A stretch of DNA of 64,000 bases from Rhizobium leguminosarum (lineage in GTDB: Bacteria > Pseudomonadota > Alphaproteobacteria > Rhizobiales > Rhizobiaceae). Position numbers and translations under genes: made by a program. The stretch is taken from positions 3,838,001-3,902,000 of the forward strand of contig NZ_CP016286.1 in NCBI RefSeq assembly GCF_001679785.1, read 5' to 3'. Positions 8,905 through 19,804 of the stretch are shown in pieces. The notes under the pieces were generated by a model. The model made no database searches. It worked only from the letters and a program-made list of their open reading frames with translations, and was not told the DNA's origin. Position 1 is the first letter of the stretch; every line of letters starts with the position of its first letter.

Positions 8905-9191
8905 GATCGTCGTATAGCATATCCGTTTTGGCTGCACATGGCACCGAGCAACCCGCCGGCAGACCGGGTTCAAGATTGTAATTTATTTTGGTTGATTGGT
9001 TCGTTTGTAAACTTATTGTCGAGGCAAAAGGACGCGTCTTCGGATCGGACCCTGAATGTTCAGTTTATCGCAGCACAAACTCCGTCGACCGACACAGATC
9101 CGCACCCGGCGCGTCGATACCGGCGCTGGAGCCGGGTTGCCAGCATCCCCCATAACTTCCTGACTGCTCCCAACATCAACTGAGGTTTCCC

Positions 9192-10633
9192 ATGCGCATC
9201 GCCGTCGGTGGCATTCATATCGAGTGCAGCACATACAATCCCGTCCTGAACGAGGAGAAGGATTTCCGCGTGCTGCGCGGCGAGGCGCTGCTGGACGCGC
9301 CGTATTTCGCCTTCCTCAGAGATTACGATGCCGAATTCCTGCCGACGATCCACGCCCGGGCCATTGCCGGTGGCCCGGTTTCACGCGCCACCTACGAGGC
9401 CTTCAAGGGTGAATTCCTCGAGCGGTTGAAACCGATGCTGCCGCTTGACGGTCTCTATCTCGCCATGCACGGCGCCATGTATGTCGAGGGCATGGAGGAT
9501 GCCGAAGGCGACTGGATCAGTGCGGCCCGCGCGCTGGTCGGTGAGGATTGCACGGTCTCGGCAAGCTACGACCTGCACGGCAACGTCACCCAACGCATCA
9601 TCGATGCGCTCGACATCTATTCCACCTATCGCACCGCGCCGCATATCGATGTCGAGGAGACGATGCGCCGTTCCGTCTCCATGCTGGTAAAGAGCCTGAA
9701 AACCGGCGAGAGGCCGAGCCTCCTCTGGGCGCCGATCCCGTCGTGTTGCCCGGTGAGCGCACCAGCACCGTCGATGAGCCGGCAAAGAGCCTCTATGACA
9801 TGCTGCCCGGGATCGATGCGATCGACGGCGTCTGGGATGCATCGCTGATGGTCGGCTATGTCTGGGCCGACGAACCGCGCGCCACGGCTGCCGCGATCAT
9901 GACGGGCACCGACCGCGCCGTGCTGGAGCGCGAGGCCAAACGTCTCGCGAGGGCTTATTGGGATGCGCGCGAAGACTTTGTCTTCGGCTGCGAGACCGGC
10001 TCAGTCGAGGAATGCGTGGAAAGAGCGATCGCATGCCCGACCGCCCCTGTTGTGCTTGCCGAATCGGGCGACAATCCGACCGGCGGCGGCGTCGGGGACC
10101 GGGCCGATGTGCTTGCCGAACTGATGGCCAGGGGCGCCACCGGCGTCGTCTTTGCCGGCATCGCCGACAAGGCGGCAACCGAGGCCTGTTATGCCGCCGG
10201 CATCGGCGCGGAACTGGACCTCAGCGTCGGCGCCTCGCTCGACACCAAAGGCAGCAAGCCCGTTCACGACCGCTTCACTGTCAAATTCCTCCACGAAACC
10301 TCAGATCCCTCTGACCGCCAGGCGGTGGTGTCGGTCAGTGGCATCGATCTCGTGCTTTCCGCCAAGCGCCGGCCTTATCACAATATCGCCGATTTCACCC
10401 GGCTCGGCCTCGACCCGCACCGGGCGAAAATCATCGTCGTCAAATCGGGCTATCTCTCGCCGGAACTGGCGCCGATTGCCAATCCCAACCTGATGGCGCT
10501 GTCGACAGGTGTCGTCGACCAGTTCGTCGAGCGCCTGCCGCGTCTGCGCAAGCAGCATCCGACCTACCCTTTCGACAAGGATTTCGCCTTCGAGCCGCAG
10601 GTCTTTCTCTCCGCCCGCTCGACGCCGGCCTGA
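9192..10633 (+). pseudogene. M81 family metallopeptidase (MlrC-like), frameshifted
   Basis: Two overlapping frames together make one M81/DUF1485 protein of about 480 residues. The first (from MRIAVGGIHIECSTYNPV at 9192) carries the metal-binding N-terminal half, including LAMHGAMYVEGMEDAEGDW and SYDLHGNVT. The second continues from about 9740 with VVLPGERTSTVDEPAKSLYD and the MlrC C-terminal domain, ending at 10633. Adding one C to the CCC run at 9737-9739 restores a single frame reading WAPIPVVLPGER. MlrC (microcystinase C) cleaves linear peptides. The gene heads the peptide-utilisation region. The lesion may be a real pseudogenising deletion or a homopolymer sequencing error. Confidence 0.85.
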
Positions 10634-10671
10634 GCTTCACCTGAACCAATTGCATTTTCTGGGATGACATT

Positions 10672-10706
10672 GTCGATCGCGGCGCCGCCCCGTCGCCGCG
10701 ATCGAC
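10672..10706. terminator. Strong hairpin after the M81 gene
   Basis: Perfect 13-bp arms GTCGATCGCGGCG and CGCCGCGATCGAC surround a 9-nt loop, 39 bp after the M81 stop codon. There is no T-run, so it may act as an mRNA 3' stabiliser or a factor-dependent terminator. Confidence 0.5.
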
Positions 10707-10795
10707 TGCTTCCCGTATCGCGGCAATAGCGGGATTTGAGCAAAAAACGGGCAGATTTGGATTTGCACAAAAAAGCGCTTGACGGTCGGCGCGAT

Positions 10796-10835
10796 TTGGT
10801 TTGGACTGAACCAATAGAAAATTGGTACGGACCAT
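10796..10835 (+). promoter_or_regulatory. Putative FadR-type GntR operators upstream of the regulator
   Basis: Two dyads carrying TTGGT/ACCA half-sites: TTGGT-N9-ACCAA at 10796-10814 and TTGGT-ACGG-ACCA at 10822-10834, the second ending 10 bp before the GntR start codon. GntR/FadR regulators typically bind TGGT-Nx-ACCA dyads. A TTGACG at 10779-10784 could be the -35 element, so binding would block the promoter. An ACCAAT half-site also occurs just after the M81 gene. Confidence 0.5.
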
Positions 10836-10844
10836 TTTAAGTGA

Positions 10845-11576
10845 ATGCCGATGGATGAGACGCAGGGCAATTCGAATTATGCGCTGGAGAGGCTGAGGGC
10901 TCTGCTGCGGTCCGACACTCTCGACGCCGACGGCAAGCTGCCGACCGAGCGCACCCTTTCGGAAATGCTTGGCGTCGGCCGCCGTGCCGTCCGCCGCGCC
11001 CTGGAAGTGCTGGAGGCAGAAGGCCGCGTCTGGCGCCGCCAAGGCTCCGGCACCTATGCCGGCCCGCGCCCCAACGGTTGGAGCGATCATGTCGGCTCGA
11101 TCGTTGCCGGCACCGATCTCATGGAAGTCATGGAAGTGCGCCTGCGCATCGAACCGCAGCTCGCCCAGCTTGCCGCCATGCGCGCCAAGGCCGCCGATAT
11201 CGAGCGCATGTATGATCTGGTGAAGAAGATCTACGAAAGCACCGATGCCGACGGGCGCGAACTCTGGGACGGGGCGCTGCACCGCCATATCGCCCAATGC
11301 GCCGGCAACGGTTTCTTCCTGACCATTTTCGACGTCATCAACCGGGTGCGTCAGGACGAAGCCTGGCAGACGATCCGCGAGCGCGCCCGCAGCGCCAGCC
11401 GGACGCGGCCCGTCACCTTCAACCAGCACACGGCGATCGTCGATGCGATCGCCGCCCGCGATCCGGCCAGGGCAGGCGAAGCAATGCGCCAGCATCTGCT
11501 GACGCTGCAGGAAAGCCTCATCCGCATCACCTCGCTCGACCCCAGCGAAACGGAGGTCGACAAGACCCTCGCCTGA
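10845..11576 (+). CDS. GntR-family transcriptional regulator, FadR subfamily
   Basis: A 243-residue regulator with an N-terminal winged helix (LPTERTLSEMLGVGRRAVRRALEVLEAEG, about residues 29-57, ending in a GSGTY wing) and a C-terminal FCD domain rich in helices, with the metal-binding pattern LRIEPQLA...LHRHIAQCAGN...FNQHTAIVDAI. Regulators of this class respond to small acids or amino acids. It lies between the M81 gene and the ABC transporter operon, and the dyads just upstream suggest autoregulation. An ATG two codons downstream (10851) is an alternative start. Confidence 0.9.
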   Translation: MPMDETQGNSNYALERLRALLRSDTLDADGKLPTERTLSEMLGVGRRAVRRALEVLEAEGRVWRRQGSGTYAGPRPNGWSDHVGSIVAGTDLMEVMEVRLRIEPQLAQLAAMRAKAADIERMYDLVKKIYESTDADGRELWDGALHRHIAQCAGNGFFLTIFDVINRVRQDEAWQTIRERARSASRTRPVTFNQHTAIVDAIAARDPARAGEAMRQHLLTLQESLIRITSLDPSETEVDKTLA

Positions 11577-11668
11577 GCAGCGAAGTGAGCAGGGAAAAAA
11601 GAGACGGGCGGGCCATAACCGCCGGAATGGAAGCAAAAACCAAACAAAAATAGACAGAGGAGAATGGA

Positions 11669-13177
11669 ATGAAGATCGCCAAATTGCTGACCACCGCCGT
11701 TGCCGGCGCACTGTTTGCACTTCCTGCCTTCGCCGTCGACCTGAAGATCGGCCTGCAGGACGATGCCGACGTGCTCGATCCCGCGCAGTCGCGCACCTTC
11801 GTCGGCCGCATCGTCTATACTGCGATGTGCGACAAGCTGGTGGACGTCTCACCGGATCTGAAGATCGTGCCGCAGCTTGCCACCGAATGGAGCTGGTCGG
11901 CCGACGGCAAAGAGCTCACCATGAAGCTGCGACAAGGCGTCAAGTTCCATGATGAGACCCCGTTCAACGCCGAGGCCGTCGTCGCCACCATCGAGCGCAA
12001 CATCACCCTGCCGGAATCACGCCGCAAGAGCGAGCTTGCCTCGGTCGCAAAAGTCGAGGCGGCAAGCGAATACGAGGTCAAGTTCACCCTCAAGGCGCCC
12101 GACGTCACCCTTCTAGCCCAGCTTTCCGACCGCGCCGGCATGATCGTCTCGCCGAAGGCCGCCAAGGAGCTCGGCGCCAAGTTCGGCGATCACCCGGTCT
12201 GCGCCGGCCCGTTCAAGTTCGTCGAGCGCGTCCAACAGGACCGCATCGTGCTCGAAAAGTTCCAGGACTACTGGAACAGGGACAAGATCTTCATCGACAA
12301 GCTCACCTATCTGCCGATCCCGGATACGACGGTGCGCCTCGCCAATCTGCAGTCCGGCGATCTCGACATGATCGAGCGCCTGGCTGCGACCGACGCTGAA
12401 GCCGTGAAGGCGGATTCGAGCCTGGTCTATGCAGATGCCGTCGGCACCGGCTACATGGCGCTCTACACCAATATCGGCAATGGTGCGCGTGCCGACAATC
12501 CTTTCGGCAAGGACAAGCGCCTGCGCCAGGCCTTCTCGCTGGCGATCGACCGCGATGCCGTCAACCAGATCGTCTACGAAGGCACGGCGGTTTCCGGCAA
12601 CCAGCCCTTTCCGCCAAGCAGCCCGTGGTTCGACAAGGATATTCCCGTCCCCGCCCGTGATCTCGACAAGGCCAAGGCGCTGATCAAGGAAGCCGGCTTC
12701 GACCGCGTGCCGATCGAGCTGCAGATCCCGAACAATCCTGTCGCCATGCAGATGATGCAGATCATCCAGTCGATGGTCGGCGAAGCCGGCTTTGACGTCA
12801 GCCTGAAGTCGACGGAATTCGCCACGCTGCTCAGCGAGCAGACCGCCGGCAATTATCAGCTCAGCCGTTCCGACTGGTCCGGCCGCGTCGATCCCGATGG
12901 CAACATCCATCAGTTCATCACCTGCAAGGGCGGCATCAACGACACGAAATACTGCAACGCCGAGGTGGACACGCTGCTGAACGAAGCCCGTGCGTCGACC
13001 GACGAGGCCGTGCGCAAGCAGAAGTATGATGCCGCCGCGGTCATCCTGAACGACGATCTGCCGATCATCTATCTCGGCCATCAGTCCTGGATCTGGGCGC
13101 TGCACAAGAACATCACCGGCTTCGTTCCGTCGCCGGATGGCATGATCCGCCTCGTCGGCGTCAAGAAAGCCGGCTGA
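11669..13177 (+). CDS. ABC transporter substrate-binding protein, family 5 (peptide type)
   Basis: A 502-residue periplasmic binding protein (SBP_bac_5). The signal peptide MKIAKLLTTAVAGALFALPAFA is clear, with cleavage before VDLKIGLQ. The family pattern is seen in LATEWSWSADGKELTMKLRQGVKFHD and RQAFSLAIDRDAVNQIVYEG. A strong GAGGAG ribosome site precedes the ATG. It is the first gene of an oligopeptide/dipeptide-type importer with two permeases and a fused ATPase downstream, next to a gamma-glutamyltransferase, so the ligand is plausibly a gamma-glutamyl or other small peptide (inference). Confidence 0.92.
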   Translation: MKIAKLLTTAVAGALFALPAFAVDLKIGLQDDADVLDPAQSRTFVGRIVYTAMCDKLVDVSPDLKIVPQLATEWSWSADGKELTMKLRQGVKFHDETPFNAEAVVATIERNITLPESRRKSELASVAKVEAASEYEVKFTLKAPDVTLLAQLSDRAGMIVSPKAAKELGAKFGDHPVCAGPFKFVERVQQDRIVLEKFQDYWNRDKIFIDKLTYLPIPDTTVRLANLQSGDLDMIERLAATDAEAVKADSSLVYADAVGTGYMALYTNIGNGARADNPFGKDKRLRQAFSLAIDRDAVNQIVYEGTAVSGNQPFPPSSPWFDKDIPVPARDLDKAKALIKEAGFDRVPIELQIPNNPVAMQMMQIIQSMVGEAGFDVSLKSTEFATLLSEQTAGNYQLSRSDWSGRVDPDGNIHQFITCKGGINDTKYCNAEVDTLLNEARASTDEAVRKQKYDAAAVILNDDLPIIYLGHQSWIWALHKNITGFVPSPDGMIRLVGVKKAG

Positions 13178-13182
13178 TCCCT

Positions 13183-13246
13183 AGAGCACGATGCCGAAAA
13201 GTGTGAGCGGTTTTCGGACGACATCATGCTCTACTTTTTGATCTAG
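13183..13246. repeat. Rhizobial mosaic palindromic repeat (copy 2)
   Basis: Palindrome between AGAGCACGATGCCGAAAA and the complementary TTTTCGG...CATCATGCTCT, with the core GTGTGAGCGGTTTTCGG. It lies between the binding-protein and permease genes. Confidence 0.7.
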
Positions 13247-13251
13247 CAAAT

Positions 13252-13278
13252 CATGCGGCGGAAATCCTCCGCCGCATG
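13252..13278 (+). other. Perfect hairpin between binding-protein and permease genes
   Basis: 11-bp arms CATGCGGCGGA and TCCGCCGCATG around a 5-nt loop. The position suits an mRNA stabiliser or partial terminator that lets the binding protein be made in excess of the permeases. The hairpin contains the upstream in-frame ATG (13276), which is a reason to prefer 13303 as the permease start. Confidence 0.65.
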
Positions 13279-13302
13279 ACCCCAGTCGTGTCAGGATCGC
13301 CC

Positions 13303-14250
13303 ATGTACACCTACATCGCCAAACGGCTCTTGGTCGCCATACCGACGCTTTTGATCATTTCGATCTTCGTCTTCTCACTGCAGAAGCTGCTGCCCGGCGA
13401 CCCGATCCTTGCCATGGCCGGGGAGGAACGCGACCCGCAGGTTCTCGAATTCCTGCGCGAGAAGTACCGACTGAACGATCCCGTGCCCTATCAATATGTC
13501 CGCTGGCTGGGTGCGGCACTGCAGGGCGACCTCGGCATCTCGCTGCGCACCAACCAGCCGGTTCTGCAGCTCATCGGCGAAAAGCTGCCGGTCACCATCC
13601 AGCTCGCCATCATGTCGATGGTCTTCGCCTTTGTTATCGGCGTGCCGATGGGCATCCTGGCGGCCGTCAAGAAGAACACGATGATCGACTATCTCGCCAA
13701 CATCATCGCGCTGACCGGCCTGTCGATCCCGAATTTCTGGCTCGGCATCATGCTGATCCTGCTGGTTTCGGTCAATCTCGGCTGGTTGCCGGCATCCGGC
13801 TACGAACCCTTCTTCAGCAACCCGCTGCGTTCGCTGGAAACCATGCTGATGCCCTCCTTCGTGCTCGGCAATGCGCTGGCCGCGACGCTGATGCGGCATA
13901 CCCGCTCGGCAATGCTCAGCGTGCTGAGCGCCGATTACATCCGCACCGCGCGCGCCAAGGGACTGCCGGAAAGCACTGTCGTGCTCGAACACAGCTTCCG
14001 CAACGCGATGCTGCCGATCGTGACGCTGACCGCGCTGCTCTTTGGCGAACTGCTTGCCGGCGCCGTGCTAACCGAGCAGATCTTCACCATTCCGGGCTTC
14101 GGAAAGCTCATCGTCGACGCTGTCTTCAACCGCGACTATGCCGTCGTCCAGGGCGTGGTGATCTGCACGGCGATCGGCTTCATCCTGATGAACCTCTTGG
14201 CCGATATTCTCTATGTCCTGCTCAATCCGCGCATGAGGGCTGCCCTATGA
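13303..14250 (+). CDS. ABC transporter permease, DppB/OppB type
   Basis: About 315 residues with six membrane segments. The start MYTYIAKRLLVAIPTLL at 13303 has an AGGAT ribosome site; the ATG at 13276 lies within a hairpin and adds a non-homologous extension. The cytoplasmic EAA loop is in ADYIRTARAKGLPESTVVLEHSFRNA, and the family start FSLQKLLPGDPI is present. The last four bases overlap the next permease gene (ATGA), indicating translational coupling. Confidence 0.92.
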   Translation: MYTYIAKRLLVAIPTLLIISIFVFSLQKLLPGDPILAMAGEERDPQVLEFLREKYRLNDPVPYQYVRWLGAALQGDLGISLRTNQPVLQLIGEKLPVTIQLAIMSMVFAFVIGVPMGILAAVKKNTMIDYLANIIALTGLSIPNFWLGIMLILLVSVNLGWLPASGYEPFFSNPLRSLETMLMPSFVLGNALAATLMRHTRSAMLSVLSADYIRTARAKGLPESTVVLEHSFRNAMLPIVTLTALLFGELLAGAVLTEQIFTIPGFGKLIVDAVFNRDYAVVQGVVICTAIGFILMNLLADILYVLLNPRMRAAL

Positions 14251-15122
14251 CCGCAATCGGAGAAACCGGCATTCCCTCCGCGATCGGCCGCACGCCGAGC
14301 CGCGCCTGGCGCAAGCTGAAGGCCAACAAAGGCGCCCTCGTCGGCCTTGCAATCATCGCCTTCTTCGCCGTTCTCGCCGTTGCCGCCCCCCTTCTTCCGA
14401 TTCCCGATCCGAACGCCACAAGCTGGTCGGCGATCCGCAAGGCGCCCTCCGCCGCCCATTGGCTCGGCACCGACGACATCGGCCGCGACATTCTTTCCCG
14501 GATGATCTGGGGGGCGCAGGCCTCGCTGATGGCCGGCGTCTTTTCGGTGGCGATCGCCGTTATCATCGGCGTGCCCTTCGGCCTGATCTCCGGCTATTTC
14601 GGCGGCTGGATCGACATGGTGATCTCCCGCATCACCGAAGCCTTTCTGGCCATGCCTTTCCTCATCACCGCGATTGCGCTTGCAGCCTTTCTCGGCCCGA
14701 GTCTGACCAATGCGATGATTGCGATCGGTTTTTCGGCCATGCCTGTCTTCGTGCGGCTGACGCGCGGCCAGGTGCTCTCGGTCAAGACCGAGGAATATGT
14801 CGAGGGCGCCCGCTCGATCGGCCTCCGGTCCTCGAGCATCATCACCCGCTATATCCTGCCGAACGTCTTTGCGCCGATCCTCGTGCAGGCGACATTGACC
14901 ATCGCAACGGCGATCATCGCCGAGGCGAGCCTCTCCTTTCTTGGCCTCGGGCAGCAACCGCCGGCGCCGAGCTGGGGCTCGATGCTGAACGTCGCCAAGA
15001 ATTTCCTCTCCCAGGCGCCATGGATGGCGATGTGGCCGGGTGCCGCGATCTTCCTCATCGTCATCGGTTTCAATCTTTTAGGCGACGGCCTGCGCGATGC
15101 GCTCGATCCGCGCGAAGCATGA
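14247..15122 (+). CDS. ABC transporter permease, DppC/OppC type
   Basis: A 291-residue partner permease with an N-terminal OppC-type segment (WRKLKANKGALVGLAIIAFF) and the conserved HWLGTDDIGRDILSRMIWGAQ typical of DppC. The EAA loop is in VEGARSIGLRSSSIITRYILPN. It forms the heterodimeric channel with the preceding permease, and both are energised by the fused ATPase at 17712. It overlaps the upstream gene by 4 bp, and the gamma-glutamyltransferase gene follows after 21 bp. Confidence 0.93.
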   Translation: MTAIGETGIPSAIGRTPSRAWRKLKANKGALVGLAIIAFFAVLAVAAPLLPIPDPNATSWSAIRKAPSAAHWLGTDDIGRDILSRMIWGAQASLMAGVFSVAIAVIIGVPFGLISGYFGGWIDMVISRITEAFLAMPFLITAIALAAFLGPSLTNAMIAIGFSAMPVFVRLTRGQVLSVKTEEYVEGARSIGLRSSSIITRYILPNVFAPILVQATLTIATAIIAEASLSFLGLGQQPPAPSWGSMLNVAKNFLSQAPWMAMWPGAAIFLIVIGFNLLGDGLRDALDPREA

Positions 15123-15143
15123 TTTCTCGAAAGGACATTTGAC

Positions 15144-16928
15144 ATGACCGCATTCACGACCCGTCCAGAAATCCTCGGCACCTTCGGCGTCGTCACCTCC
15201 ACGCACTGGATCGCCTCGGCCGTCGGCATGAGCATTCTCGAAAAGGGCGGCAACGCTTTCGACGCGGCAGTGGCGACGGGCTTCGTGCTGCAGATCGTCG
15301 AGCCGCATCTTTGCGGTCCGGGTGGCGATATGCCGGCTGTGATCTATTCGAAGAGGAAGGACAAGGTCGAGGTCATCTGCGCGCAGGGCCCCGCCCCCGC
15401 CGGCGCGACGATCGAACACTATACGGCGGAGGGCCTGAGCCTGATCCCCGGTGACGGCCTGCTTGCGACCGTCATCCCGGGCTCCTTCGATGGCTGGATG
15501 CTGATGCTGCGCGACTATGGCTCGATGAGCGTGCGCGATGTCCTGGAACCGGCGATCTATTACGCCGAGCACGGCCATCCGATGCTGCCGCGCGTCTCCG
15601 CCACCATCAAGGGGCTCGCCGCCTTCTTCGAGAAGGAATGGCCGACATCCTACGAGACGTGGCTGCCAGGCGGCAGCGCCCCCGAAGCGCATGCGAATTT
15701 CAGGAATCCGGTGCTTGCCGAAACCTGGAAGCGCGTCATCGCCGAGGCGGAAGTGAAAAGCGGCCGAGAAGCGCAGGTGCAGGCGGCCCGCGACGCCTTC
15801 TATCGCGGCTTCGTCGCCGAGAAGATCGACGATTATCTCAAGACCGCAGAGGTGATGGATGCAAGCGGCAACCGCCACAAGGGCGTTTTGACCGCCAACG
15901 ACATGGCCAACTGGTCGGCGACGATCGAGGAGCCGCTGACCTATGATTATCATGGCTGGACCATCGCCAAGATCGGCCCCTGGGGCCAGGGCCCGGTCTT
16001 CCTGCAGACCCTGTCGATCCTCAAAGGCTTCGATCTCGCCGCGATGGATCCCGCTGGCGCCGATTTCGTCCATACCGTCGTCGAAGCGATGAAGCTCGCC
16101 TTCGCCGACCGCGAGGTCTATTACGGCGATCCTGATTTTTCGGAGGTTCCCATCGCGCATCTGCTGTCGGAAACCTATGCCGCCGAGCGCCGAAAGCTGG
16201 TCGGCGCGGACGCCTCCTTCGATCTTCGCCCCGGCATCGTGCCTGGCTTCGAAGCGCAGCATGATCTGACGATGAAGATGCTCGGCGCGGATTCGAAGAC
16301 CGGCGCCGTCTACGAGCCGACCATGGCGCATCTTTCCGAAAAGCGCGGCGACACCGTGCATATCGACGTCATCGACCGCGACGGCAACATGGTTTCCGTC
16401 ACGCCATCAGGCGGCTGGCTGCAATCCTCACCGACCGTGCCCGGCCTCGGCTTCTGCCTCAATTCCCGCGCCCAGATGTTCTGGCTGAAATCAGGCCTGC
16501 CGACGTCGCTTGCGCCCGGCAAGCGGCCGCGCACGACGCTGACACCGTCGCTCGGCCTCTATGAGGGCCGCCCGACGCTCGCCTTCGGCACACCGGGCGG
16601 CGATCAGCAGGAGCAGTGGCAGCTCTCCTTCTTCCTGCGTTATATCAATCACAAGCTGAACCTGCAGGCGGCGATCGACCAACCGCTGTTCCACACTTCG
16701 CATTTTCCGGGCTCTTTCTATCCACGCACCCGCGAGCCCGGCAGCCTGATGGCGGAAGCGAATTTCGGCCCTGAAGTCCTCGATGCCCTGCGCCGCAAAG
16801 GCCACAAGCTGACGGTCGCCGATCCCTGGACGATCGGCCGGCTGACCGCCGCAAGACGCGATGCCGACGGACTGCTGCGCGCCGCAGCCACCCCACGCCT
16901 GATGCAGGCCTATGCGATCGGGAGATAG
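15144..16928 (+). CDS. Gamma-glutamyltransferase family protein (Ntn hydrolase)
   Basis: A 594-residue homologue of gamma-glutamyltranspeptidase, which removes the gamma-glutamyl group from glutathione or other gamma-glutamyl compounds. The autocatalytic Thr nucleophile is seen at about residue 404 in RGDTVHIDVIDRDGNMVSVT, and the oxyanion/substrate segment SSPTVPGLGF follows. No signal peptide is visible, so it probably acts in the cytoplasm on imported substrate, unlike periplasmic E. coli Ggt. It sits inside the peptide ABC transporter operon with an AAAGGAC ribosome site, and the DUF1028 gene starts 2 bp after it. Confidence 0.9.
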   Translation: MTAFTTRPEILGTFGVVTSTHWIASAVGMSILEKGGNAFDAAVATGFVLQIVEPHLCGPGGDMPAVIYSKRKDKVEVICAQGPAPAGATIEHYTAEGLSLIPGDGLLATVIPGSFDGWMLMLRDYGSMSVRDVLEPAIYYAEHGHPMLPRVSATIKGLAAFFEKEWPTSYETWLPGGSAPEAHANFRNPVLAETWKRVIAEAEVKSGREAQVQAARDAFYRGFVAEKIDDYLKTAEVMDASGNRHKGVLTANDMANWSATIEEPLTYDYHGWTIAKIGPWGQGPVFLQTLSILKGFDLAAMDPAGADFVHTVVEAMKLAFADREVYYGDPDFSEVPIAHLLSETYAAERRKLVGADASFDLRPGIVPGFEAQHDLTMKMLGADSKTGAVYEPTMAHLSEKRGDTVHIDVIDRDGNMVSVTPSGGWLQSSPTVPGLGFCLNSRAQMFWLKSGLPTSLAPGKRPRTTLTPSLGLYEGRPTLAFGTPGGDQQEQWQLSFFLRYINHKLNLQAAIDQPLFHTSHFPGSFYPRTREPGSLMAEANFGPEVLDALRRKGHKLTVADPWTIGRLTAARRDADGLLRAAATPRLMQAYAIGR

Positions 16929-16930
16929 CC

Positions 16931-17686
16931 ATGACCTGGTCGATCGTCGCCCGTGATCCCTTGACCGGTCATCTCGGCATCGCGGTCGCGAGCCGCTTCT
17001 TCGCCGTCGGCGCCCTCGTGCCGCATATTCGCGGCGGCATCGGCGCCGTCGCCACCCAGGCCTTCGTCAGCCCGCTTTACGGCTTCGACGGCCTGTCGCT
17101 GCTTGCCGCCGGCAAGGCGCCGGAGGAGATCATCGCCGAGCTGACTGCGCGTGACGCCGGCCGCAATCAGCGGCAGCTGCACCTTATCGATGCGAAGGGG
17201 CGCAACACCGTCTTCACCGGTCCCGCATGCATCGACTGGGCGGGGCATCTGATCGACGAAAACGTCTCGGTCGCCGGCAACATGCTCGCAGGCCCTGATG
17301 TCATCACTGAGACGCTTGCCACCTACAACAAGGCGATGGACAAGCCGCTGGCCGAACGCCTGCTCCTGGCGATGCAGGCAGGCGAAGATGCCGGCGGCGA
17401 CAAGCGCGGCAGGCAGTCCGCCGCCCTCGTCATCCATCGCGACCAGGATTATCCGTGGCTCAGCATCCGCGCCGACGATCATCCCGATCCGCTCGCCGAA
17501 CTTCTCCGCCTGCACGCGGTGGCGGGTGAACGTTACCTGCATGTCGCCGAGACGATGGCGACGCGGCAAAATCCGAACGGCATGAGCGACAGGCGCGAGA
17601 TCGATGAAAAGATCGCCGGTCTGGAAACAACTCGTATCGCCGAAGGCAGGCCATCCTCCTCCTTTGCCACGCCTTTGAAGACGTAA
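16931..17686 (+). CDS. DUF1028 family protein (putative Ntn-hydrolase)
   Basis: A 251-residue member of DUF1028 (PF06267). The conserved start TWSIVARDPLTGHLGIAVAS followed by GAVATQAFVSPLYG is diagnostic; the fold is thought to resemble Ntn hydrolases, but no activity is established. Its ribosome site (GGGAGA) lies inside the end of the gamma-glutamyltransferase gene, so the two are translated together. The context suggests a role in breaking down the imported peptide, possibly as a second amidohydrolase. Confidence 0.88.
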   Translation: MTWSIVARDPLTGHLGIAVASRFFAVGALVPHIRGGIGAVATQAFVSPLYGFDGLSLLAAGKAPEEIIAELTARDAGRNQRQLHLIDAKGRNTVFTGPACIDWAGHLIDENVSVAGNMLAGPDVITETLATYNKAMDKPLAERLLLAMQAGEDAGGDKRGRQSAALVIHRDQDYPWLSIRADDHPDPLAELLRLHAVAGERYLHVAETMATRQNPNGMSDRREIDEKIAGLETTRIAEGRPSSSFATPLKT

Positions 17687-17711
17687 ACCCAGACAAGAAC
17701 AAGGCAACGAC

Positions 17712-19550
<1,839 letters not shown>

Positions 19551-19804
19551 ACATGAAAACCCATTCTCCAAAGCATCAGGAAAACAAGTATTGCGGGAAA
19601 ATAATCCGTGCCGGTGGCGCGCAGGCCGTCTTTTTTGCTGCACCGCTTATATGACTTCTGCTAGATATTATTTTACCGATAATTATTAACGACCGATTCC
19701 ACCCTTTTGTGTTCTCTTATCCTTGCGAATCAAAAAGGTTTGATTTGCCCGGGGACGGCCACCATGTTGAAGCATGGGGCGATGCAACAGTTGGGTAGGA
19801 GCCT

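Noticed and set aside
7796..9191. Integrated island with a duplicated tRNA-Gly 3' end as att site
   Set aside because: I found no second copy of the tRNA 3' end in the region and no integrase, so only possible acquisition of the single HNH gene is proposed.
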